This document shows positions 6,787 through 12,130 of a DNA stretch of 12,130 bases, in pieces. The position numbers and the translations under genes are program-made. Under the pieces are notes generated by a model. That model was not told the DNA's origin. It saw nothing but the letters and a program-made list of their open reading frames with translations, and made no database searches. Source of the DNA: Ignavibacteriales bacterium (lineage in GTDB: Bacteria; Bacteroidota; Ignavibacteria; Ignavibacteriales; Melioribacteraceae); assembly GCA_020059785.1 (NCBI GenBank), contig JAGVBL010000268.1, positions 1 through 12,130 on the forward strand. The letters are read 5' to 3'. Position 1 is the first letter of the stretch, and every line of letters begins with the position of its first letter.

Positions 6787-7660
6787 CAAGAAACTCTTTT
6801 AATTTAGCAGTATGTTTTGGTGATGAACCGCAGCATGAGCCTATAAAAAAAGTATTATAGTTTATTAATGATTTTATTGATTTAATATAAATGTCCGGCT
6901 CTATATCACAAATCAGTTTTTCATCAGTTACCTCACCAGTTCCACAATTAAAATAAAACCCGAATTTATTTTGCAGATGGAAATGATCAATATATTTTTT
7001 ATATGTCTTAACTTTTATACAATTAAAGCCAACGGCAATTGGTGAGAAGTCGGAAACAAAATTTATTGCTTCCTGTAAAGGTTCACCGCTTAACAGTTTA
7101 AGGTCTTCATCAAAATAAAATGAAATAATAAACGGTAATTTGCTATCGTTACAAAATTTACTTGCTATTTCAATTTCATCCCAGTGAGTGAAAGTTTCAT
7201 TTAGAATAAAATCAACTCCAGAATTCCAGAGCATTTCTATATGCTTCTTATGATTATACTCAAGATCTAATAATGTTAATGTTCTTTGTCTTTGATAACA
7301 ATCCTCTGCCGGTGGGTTGGACCCCGCAATAATAAGATTAAGATTACGTTTAGCTTGAATGGCAATATCAACACTCAGTTTTACAAATTCGTAGTTTGTA
7401 ATTCCAGGGTTAGATCTCTTTACAGCAGAAGGATTTGTCCTAAAAGTATTTGTAGTAATTATATCCGCACCGGCATCAATATATTCCTCATATACAGTTT
7501 TCACAATTTTGGGGTGTTTTATATTATGAATTGACTGCCATAAATATTTATCAGGATTTAGATTCTTTTGCAATAAATAACTACCCATTGCTCCATCCAG
7601 AAGTAATGGTCTTCCAAGTTCATTCTGTCTGGATACTATATCTGTTCTCTTAAATGACAA
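6773..7660 (-). CDS. Homocysteine S-methyltransferase-domain protein (stand-alone)
   Basis: A 295-residue Pfam S-methyl_trans-type barrel, related to MmuM, BHMT and the first domain of MetH. It has the N-terminal LLLDGAMGSYL motif (19-29), DIITTNTFR (66-74), and the three expected Zn-binding cysteines C214 (GFNC) and C276-C277 (GSCCG; most relatives have GGCCG). There is no cobalamin or folate domain, so it would be B12-independent unless it works with separate partner proteins. The methyl donor cannot be told from sequence; S-methylmethionine, a betaine or a corrinoid partner are all possible. The start is a TTG at 7660, 1 nt after the upstream glycosyltransferase stop; AGGA 6 nt before it supports this start. 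It sits between glycosyltransferase genes and ispE with no obvious functional link to either. Confidence 0.88.
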   Translation of the reverse strand: MSFKRTDIVSRQNELGRPLLLDGAMGSYLLQKNLNPDKYLWQSIHNIKHPKIVKTVYEEYIDAGADIITTNTFRTNPSAVKRSNPGITNYEFVKLSVDIAIQAKRNLNLIIAGSNPPAEDCYQRQRTLTLLDLEYNHKKHIEMLWNSGVDFILNETFTHWDEIEIASKFCNDSKLPFIISFYFDEDLKLLSGEPLQEAINFVSDFSPIAVGFNCIKVKTYKKYIDHFHLQNKFGFYFNCGTGEVTDEKLICDIEPDIYIKSIKSLINYNTFFIGSCCGSSPKHTAKLKEFLDEVY

Positions 7661-7661
7661 T

Positions 7662-8807
7662 TTATTTCCTGTTAAAAAAAGAAACTGTTTCGTTTACAAT
7701 TCTTTCCAGATCAATCATCTGGATACATTCTAAATTGTAGGGACAAACTTTTTTCCAGCAAGGTGCACAGAATAATCCCTCAGGAAATAACTTAACACCT
7801 CTACCGTAAAGTTCTATTTCAGTCCAGCAGCTTAATCCGAACCATGCGATAACAAATTTTTTTAGAGCGATTGCAAGGTGCATTCCAAATGAATCTCCTG
7901 TAATTATCACTTGTGGAATGCTCTCATAGCAAGCACCTTTTCTTACACCATCATTGGTTGGTGTATTAATTACTCTGCCATCAAATTGCTTTGCAAGGAA
8001 TTCATTTCGCTCAGAATCCTCCGGACCACCGAGTAACATAATTTTATATTCTTTTAGCGCTAAGAACCGTTCTATTAATATAGCGTGCTGTTCTAATGTC
8101 ATTTTTTTATTAGGAAATAACAAAGAACATCCCGTATTAAAACCAATTACTTTATCAGTATTTGAAATTCCAATATTGGATTTGTATTCATCAATAAAGA
8201 TTAGTTCATCATCAGTAAAGTTAAAGACATATTCATCATTTCTATAGTCCAGGTTAAAAGTCTCTGCTAAATAATCCTGTCCTGTTCTTTTATTAATTCT
8301 GAATTTAAGATTATCATCCATGCCAAGTTGATAATTATATTGAGCCCCTTCGTTAAGAGGAATTATCTTACCATTGTCATTAATACCAAAACCTAATTTT
8401 TCATTTGCATTTAATTTCATAGTTAAGGCACCGGAACGTGTAGATTTATCAACATTCAAAATAATATCGAAACTCATCTGGCTAAGTATAAGGTCGCTTT
8501 CATAATCAAATTGAAATACTCTATCGATGTAGGGGTTATTTTGAAGTAATCCGGTTGCGTTTTTCAGTGTTACCCAATAAATAGTAGATTCCGGATATTT
8601 TCTTTTTATGCCCGGTAACTGAGCAGTTGTCATCAAAACATCACCCATTGCATCAAGATTAATAATTAGTATCCTTGTTCCTACCGGGTTATAGCTTTTA
8701 CATCCGTTTTCCCAGCAGTTATGATCTGCAAAACAAGGTTTATAACCATTAAAGTTTTTGCAGCTCAACACTTTAGGGTCTTTAGGTTTATTTGGATTTG
8801 TACTCAT
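7662..8807 (-). CDS. GT9 heptosyltransferase-like glycosyltransferase with Cys-rich N-terminal extension
   Basis: A 381-residue member of glycosyltransferase family 9 (LPS heptosyltransferase superfamily, GT-B fold). The first Rossmann strand ILIINLDAMGDVLMTT (46-61) carries the conserved GD (D56), and the donor-binding motif GDSFGMH is at 304-310. A 45-residue N-terminal extension holds four cysteines (C16, C25, C31, C36). A second set, C347-x2-C350-x4-C355-x5-C361, lies near the C-terminus and is shared in spacing with the GT9 gene ending at 9864. It probably adds a sugar to LPS core or another surface glycan at the inner face of the membrane; donor and acceptor are unknown. The ATG at 8807 is preferred over a TTG at 8822. 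It overlaps the upstream GT9 gene by 20 nt. Confidence 0.9.
   Translation of the reverse strand: MSTNPNKPKDPKVLSCKNFNGYKPCFADHNCWENGCKSYNPVGTRILIINLDAMGDVLMTTAQLPGIKRKYPESTIYWVTLKNATGLLQNNPYIDRVFQFDYESDLILSQMSFDIILNVDKSTRSGALTMKLNANEKLGFGINDNGKIIPLNEGAQYNYQLGMDDNLKFRINKRTGQDYLAETFNLDYRNDEYVFNFTDDELIFIDEYKSNIGISNTDKVIGFNTGCSLLFPNKKMTLEQHAILIERFLALKEYKIMLLGGPEDSERNEFLAKQFDGRVINTPTNDGVRKGACYESIPQVIITGDSFGMHLAIALKKFVIAWFGLSCWTEIELYGRGVKLFPEGLFCAPCWKKVCPYNLECIQMIDLERIVNETVSFFNRK
7667..7670 (-). promoter_or_regulatory. Shine-Dalgarno site supporting a TTG start
   Basis: On the - strand AGGA lies 6 nt before the TTG at 7660 and inside the last codons of the upstream gene. It makes the TTG the likely start of the methyltransferase gene, coupled to its neighbour. 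Confidence 0.55.
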
Positions 8808-9861
8808 AAAAGTATTTCTCAAAAAATGGCGTTAATTTTTCTTTAACTAAATTCGAATCAATATTTCTTAGTGTTGGTTCTTTTGTAATAATGATTTCGT
8901 AATCCGATTTATATGGATACCATGGAATTTCTTCTGTTTTGTATTGTACATATAACTCAAGCAGCGGGATTTTAAAAGCAGAAGCAATGTGTACAACAGA
9001 TGTATCCGGAGTAATCAAAAAATTCAATTTGCTAATCATTGCCGCGAATTCATCAAAAATATTTCTGTAAAAAATAGGAATTTCCTTGCCGGCTATATCC
9101 CAGGCGTATTTTAAATCTCTTTCTAAACAAAGCAGAACAATATTAATATCATAATTACTCAATAACGAAATAAGATCTTTAAAGTTTTTTACGCCCCAGA
9201 ATCGTGCATCACTTCCTGCACTTATATTTATTCCTAAAAGAAAGTTATTAACCGGGAAATGTTCTTCGATGTATGAATCGACAATATTGATTGAATCCGT
9301 CTTAGGACTATAGATAATATTTACCTTTGTCGGATTGTAAGAAATATTCAATGGCTTAGTAAATTCCATCATTCTTTCAATTATATGATGTTTTGACGGA
9401 TCTAATTTTATAATAGTATTTGTATATAACTTTTCAGTTCCCTTTTGCAGTCCAATTTTATATTTGCATTTTGCAAAAGCAATTAAATAGCTAACCGTTG
9501 TGGATACATCATTGTGGAGGTCAATAATTACATCATATTTATTTTTATTGATGAGTTTAATTAAAGCAGAAATTCTCTGAAGTTTCTTGTTAAATACAAT
9601 TACCTCGTCAGTCAAAAATGGATTATCAAAAATAAAATAGTTATATCTGCTTGCAAGAACTGTAATTTTACAATTCAGATTATTCTTTAATTCATATAGT
9701 AGGGGAGTAGTTACCAACGCATCTCCAATTCTGTTTAAACGAATTAAAAGAATATTAAGATACTCCGAAGTATCTAATATATTGTTCTGATTACCCTTCC
9801 TCTTGAAAAAAATAAGAAGTTGTAATAAAATTTTTCTAAAAATGATTTCTATGCTTTTCAC
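8788..9861 (-). CDS. GT9 heptosyltransferase-like glycosyltransferase with basic/hydrophobic N-terminus
   Basis: A 357-residue GT9 protein. The N-terminal half has LNILLIRLNRIGDALVTTPLL (35-55) with the conserved D47 in the GD pair. The C-terminal half has the donor motif ITPDTSVVHIA (283-293). Residues 4-22 are hydrophobic and basic (IEIIFRKILLQLLIFFKRK), which could anchor it to the inner membrane as an amphipathic helix. It lacks the C-terminal four-cysteine set found in the two flanking GT9 proteins. The start is a GTG at 9861, 2 nt after the upstream stop, with only a weak GGA before it; no better start is visible. It is the middle gene of three tandem GT9 genes, which suggests stepwise building of one surface glycan. 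Sugar specificity is unknown. Confidence 0.88.
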   Translation of the reverse strand: MKSIEIIFRKILLQLLIFFKRKGNQNNILDTSEYLNILLIRLNRIGDALVTTPLLYELKNNLNCKITVLASRYNYFIFDNPFLTDEVIVFNKKLQRISALIKLINKNKYDVIIDLHNDVSTTVSYLIAFAKCKYKIGLQKGTEKLYTNTIIKLDPSKHHIIERMMEFTKPLNISYNPTKVNIIYSPKTDSINIVDSYIEEHFPVNNFLLGINISAGSDARFWGVKNFKDLISLLSNYDINIVLLCLERDLKYAWDIAGKEIPIFYRNIFDEFAAMISKLNFLITPDTSVVHIASAFKIPLLELYVQYKTEEIPWYPYKSDYEIIITKEPTLRNIDSNLVKEKLTPFFEKYFYEYKSK

Positions 9862-9863
9862 AA

Positions 9864-10889
9864 TTATCCGAGTAGTTTATTCTTGGAAATTAAATTCTCA
9901 ACCTTTTCCATAATTCTGCTTAATGGCAAATCCTTAAAACATTCATGATTTTTCGGGCAATCTAATAGATTACACATAATACAGTCCAATTCACTTAGGT
10001 TAATCCATTCATGCATGTTTCCAAATGGGCCCTGGTGCAAAGGATTTGTGGGGCCGTGAATGCTTAATACGGGTGTTTTGACGGCTGTTGAAATGTGCAT
10101 CGGACCACTATCATTAGCAATTAGGAATAAGCATTTAGAAATAAATGAAGCCATTTGTCTAATGCTTGTATTGGGAGCAAGAATAGATTTGTCACCTAAA
10201 AGATTTTTTATTTTTATGGCATCGTTATAATCTTCGGGTCCCCACAGAATTAATGCGGGTAAATTGAATCTTTTATAAATTCCTTCTGCAATATCAGCAA
10301 ATTTTTCCGGATCGCATTTTTTAGAAGGCCATCCCCCTGATGGCGAAATACCGAAGAACTCTTTATCATGTAAAGTTTTTTGGGTTAACCAGCTTTCTGT
10401 AAATAGGTTATCATTATTACTTACATAAAAATATAAGTTTTGAGACGAAGAATTAAGTCCAATTTTTTTTAAGAACTCCAGATGCAAAACTGCTGAATGA
10501 TATCGGTCTCTTTCAACGGGACCAAATAAATTATATGCCCACTTTCTTCCACTATAAGGGAATCCGGCTCTATACATTGCTCCACTTAAATATGTTATTT
10601 GTGCTGTGGTAGGATTTGAATATAGATCTAATACTAAATCATACTTTTTCTTTCTAATCTTCAAATAGAATTTTAATCTTCCCATAATACTTTTGGGCAA
10701 AACTAAGACCTGATTTAATTGGGTAAGTCCTTCTAAACCGGGTTTAGAAGATGCCTCACAAATAAAATCAATTATTGCACCTGGGAAATCGGTTTTAAGG
10801 TTATCCAGCACAATTGTTGATAAGACAACATCGCCTATTCCCCGTAATTTAATGATTAATATTTTTTTTACAGATTCCTTCTCAATCAT
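9864..10889 (-). CDS. GT9 heptosyltransferase-like glycosyltransferase, first gene of operon
   Basis: A 341-residue GT9 protein with KKILIIKLRGIGDVVLST (8-25, D20 of the GD pair), a mid-region ISPSGGWPSKKC (181-192) typical of the second Rossmann half, and the donor-binding motif NDSGPMH (259-265). It ends with C303-x2-C306-x4-C311-x5-C317. This set corresponds to the C.PC...CP....C pattern I recall from many bacterial heptosyltransferases; its role is not known to me. The ATG at 10889 has no strong ribosome site but fits the family N-terminus. It is the promoter-proximal gene of the - strand operon and is divergent from the SDR gene across 116 nt. Probable role: glycosyl transfer in LPS core or a similar surface glycan. 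Confidence 0.91.
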   Translation of the reverse strand: MIEKESVKKILIIKLRGIGDVVLSTIVLDNLKTDFPGAIIDFICEASSKPGLEGLTQLNQVLVLPKSIMGRLKFYLKIRKKKYDLVLDLYSNPTTAQITYLSGAMYRAGFPYSGRKWAYNLFGPVERDRYHSAVLHLEFLKKIGLNSSSQNLYFYVSNNDNLFTESWLTQKTLHDKEFFGISPSGGWPSKKCDPEKFADIAEGIYKRFNLPALILWGPEDYNDAIKIKNLLGDKSILAPNTSIRQMASFISKCLFLIANDSGPMHISTAVKTPVLSIHGPTNPLHQGPFGNMHEWINLSELDCIMCNLLDCPKNHECFKDLPLSRIMEKVENLISKNKLLG

Positions 10890-11005
10890 AAAAAGATCAT
10901 GCTAAATCAAAAGTACTTTATTAATTTAATAATTAGAAAGCTATTCTAAATTACAAATTTAACTGTATGGTTCAAAAAAGAAATTTTCTAAGTGGAGGTT
11001 CTAAT
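10890..11005. promoter_or_regulatory. Divergent intergenic region with presumed promoters
   Basis: This 116-nt very AT-rich spacer separates the GT9 operon (- strand) from the SDR gene (+ strand) and must hold promoters for at least the former. I see a 10-bp palindrome AAAGTACTTT (10910-10919) but no convincing -35/-10 pair on either strand. The promoter role is inferred from position only. Confidence 0.4.
10994..10998 (+). promoter_or_regulatory. Shine-Dalgarno site deciding the SDR start
   Basis: GGAGG lies 7 nt before the ATG at 11006. The earlier in-frame ATG at 10967 has no such site and would add 13 residues ahead of the family N-terminus, so 11006 is the start. Confidence 0.8.
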
Positions 11006-11830
11006 ATGTTTCTTGAAGGGAAATCTGCCATAGTAACAGGCGGTGCAATGGGAATCGGCCTTGAAACTGCCAAACTATTATTAAAGGAAGGGTGTACGGT
11101 AACAATCTGGGATATTAATGAAACCGAATTAAATAATGCTAAAGAATTGCTGAAAAATTATTCTTCAAAAATATTTACTCACATTTGCGATGTAACCGAC
11201 AAAGAAAAAGTATATGAACTAGTTAAAGTTGCAATGCAGGAAATGGGTAAGGTTGATATTCTTGTAAATAATGCCGGATATGTAAAAGGTGGGGGATTCC
11301 TCGATTGCACAGATAACGATTGGGAACGGACAGTTGAAGTAAATCTTAATTCTATACTCTACACTACAAGAGCAGTGCTACCAAGGATGTATGATAACAA
11401 TTCTGGTTATATAATCAACTTATCGTCAGCTTCGTCATTTCTTGGAGTTGCAGATATTTCAGTATATGCAGCAACAAAATGGGCCGTCCAGGGATTAACA
11501 GAGTCACTTCGATTCGAAGCGTGGGACAGAAAAAAATTCGGTGTAAAATTTTGTTCGGTGCATCCATACTACGTAGCTACAGGAATGTTTTCAGGTGCTA
11601 AATTAAATCTTCTGGGCAGTATTCTTGTACCTTTAGTCAAATCACATGCAGTAATTGCCAGAGCAATTGTTTATGGTGCAATCAAAAAAAATAAAACAAT
11701 TGTTAGGAGACCAATTACATTAAAACTTGTCAATATTTTCAGGGGAATATTGCCTGATTATCTTTTCCAGAAAATGATGGTAATGTTCGGTGTTTCTACA
11801 AGCATGAAAACGTGGGTTGGCAGAAAATAG
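11006..11830 (+). CDS. Short-chain dehydrogenase/reductase (classical SDR)
   Basis: A 274-residue NAD(P)-dependent oxidoreductase. It has the cofactor motif TGGAMGIG (11-18), D36 at the end of the second strand (favours NAD(H) over NADP(H)), DV at 62-63, NNAG (88-91) and the catalytic tetrad N113, S141, Y154 and K158 (YAATK). All key residues are present. The tail from about 195 (GAKLNLLGSILVPLVKSH ... RGILPDYLFQKMM) is hydrophobic and basic, as in SDRs that act on lipid-like substrates, so membrane association or a fatty or steroid-like substrate is possible; the substrate itself cannot be read from sequence. The gene stands alone on the + strand, divergent from the GT9 operon, and its TAG stop directly abuts the stop of the convergent rqcH fragment. 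Confidence 0.92.
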   Translation: MFLEGKSAIVTGGAMGIGLETAKLLLKEGCTVTIWDINETELNNAKELLKNYSSKIFTHICDVTDKEKVYELVKVAMQEMGKVDILVNNAGYVKGGGFLDCTDNDWERTVEVNLNSILYTTRAVLPRMYDNNSGYIINLSSASSFLGVADISVYAATKWAVQGLTESLRFEAWDRKKFGVKFCSVHPYYVATGMFSGAKLNLLGSILVPLVKSHAVIARAIVYGAIKKNKTIVRRPITLKLVNIFRGILPDYLFQKMMVMFGVSTSMKTWVGRK

Positions 11831-12130
11831 CTAATCTATGGATTCGCATCCTTCAGGTATTTCTGGGGGAACAAGAATGGTCTGTTCGCGAAGAAGAATA
11901 ACCTGTCCCTGATCCAGGCTTTTTCTTTTAGTAACATATTTCTTAAATGTATAACTAACTGAAACCAGTTTAGAAGTTTTTGCCTTTGAATAAAAAGCGG
12001 CAATCGAAGCTGCCTTTTTAATAACACTTTTAGGAACCGGTTCCTTTGTATTCTCAACTCTTAAAACGACATGTGAGCCGGAAACACTTCTTGCATGAAA
12101 CCATAAGTCATTTTGCTTGGCAAATTTTGT
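11831..12130 (-). CDS. rqcH: RqcH / NFACT family protein, C-terminal NFACT-R domain (5' end outside window)
   Basis: Reading the - strand from the right edge gives an open frame of 99 residues ending at TAG (11833-11831). It starts TKFAKQNDLWFHARSVSGSH and continues with VVLRVE, KKAASIAAFYSKAKTSKLVSV, YVTKRK and ILVPPEIPEG. This matches the NFACT-R (DUF814) domain, whose hallmarks are DLWFHAR, GSHVV, AA.IAA.YSKA and a closing P-x-P-E-like strand. NFACT/RqcH proteins bind stalled 50S subunits with peptidyl-tRNA and direct C-terminal Ala tailing in ribosome quality control; older annotations call them fibronectin-binding protein A. The N-terminal NFACT-N and coiled-coil parts lie beyond the window. 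A different frame of 73 residues overlaps here but is only a shadow. Confidence 0.88.
   Translation of the reverse strand, partial: TKFAKQNDLWFHARSVSGSHVVLRVENTKEPVPKSVIKKAASIAAFYSKAKTSKLVSVSYTFKKYVTKRKSLDQGQVILLREQTILVPPEIPEGCESID

Noticed and set aside
10910..10919. Palindrome AAAGTACTTT in the divergent spacer
   Set aside because: At 10 bp in very AT-rich DNA it is likely by chance; kept only as a remark in the spacer entry.
10967..11005. 13-residue upstream extension of the SDR
   Set aside because: The strong GGAGG at 10994-10998 is placed for the ATG at 11006, and the extension does not belong to the SDR fold.
11836..12057. 73-residue frame on the - strand at the right end
   Set aside because: It lies in another frame of the rqcH fragment, is rich in Arg, Leu and Lys without a recognisable motif, and cannot coexist with the clear NFACT-R reading.

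Overview
The window is AT-rich, densely packed bacterial DNA. It holds 12 protein-coding genes, two of them cut by the window edges, and no RNA genes, IS elements, CRISPR arrays or long non-coding stretches. The content suggests an anaerobic, probably fermentative bacterium with a cell-surface glycan or LPS, as shown by three GT9 heptosyltransferase-like enzymes, and the MEP isoprenoid route (ispE). The genes look like those of the Ignavibacteria/Chlorobi/Bacteroidota side of the tree. However, several genes have strong Shine-Dalgarno sites (AAGGAGGT, GGAGG, GAGG), which typical Bacteroidia rarely use, so an Ignavibacteria-like lineage is my best guess. This is inference; no marker gene in the window settles it.

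Left part (1-4462, + strand): a hydrogenase operon. The C-terminal part of a sensor histidine kinase is followed by a single-domain CheY-like response regulator and then hydC (NuoE-like), hydB (NuoF-like) and hydA (catalytic [FeFe] hydrogenase with a full relay of iron-sulfur clusters). All junctions are tight (13 nt, 1 nt, 8 nt, 11 nt overlap), and a hairpin after hydA closes the unit. The three subunits should form a cytoplasmic NAD(H)-linked [FeFe] hydrogenase. HydB is the short, NuoF-sized form without the extra N- and C-terminal Fe-S domains of HydB in well-studied electron-bifurcating enzymes, so a simple NADH-dependent, ferredoxin-independent enzyme is a real possibility.

Middle (4539-5984, + strand): a second, membrane-bound histidine kinase. 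Its multi-span sensor resembles the RegB/PrrB redox-sensor type. It has no adjacent response regulator, so the hydrogenase genes are bracketed by two sensor kinases. Its 3' end overlaps the convergent ispE gene by 41 nt.

Right part (10889-5944, - strand): a five-gene operon of three consecutive GT9 glycosyltransferases, a stand-alone homocysteine S-methyltransferase-like protein and ispE. Gaps or overlaps are only 1-20 nt, so co-transcription is likely although the functions differ (surface glycan, methyl transfer, isoprenoid precursor).

Right end: a short-chain dehydrogenase/reductase (+ strand, start corrected to 11006) runs away from the glycosyltransferase operon. Its stop codon abuts the stop codon of a convergent partial gene. 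That gene reads on the - strand from the window edge and encodes the NFACT-R RNA-binding domain of RqcH (ribosome quality control).

The most interesting points are the two-component genes coupled to a short-HydB [FeFe] hydrogenase, the TSCSPGW variant of the H-cluster L1 motif, and the RegB-like sensor next door.
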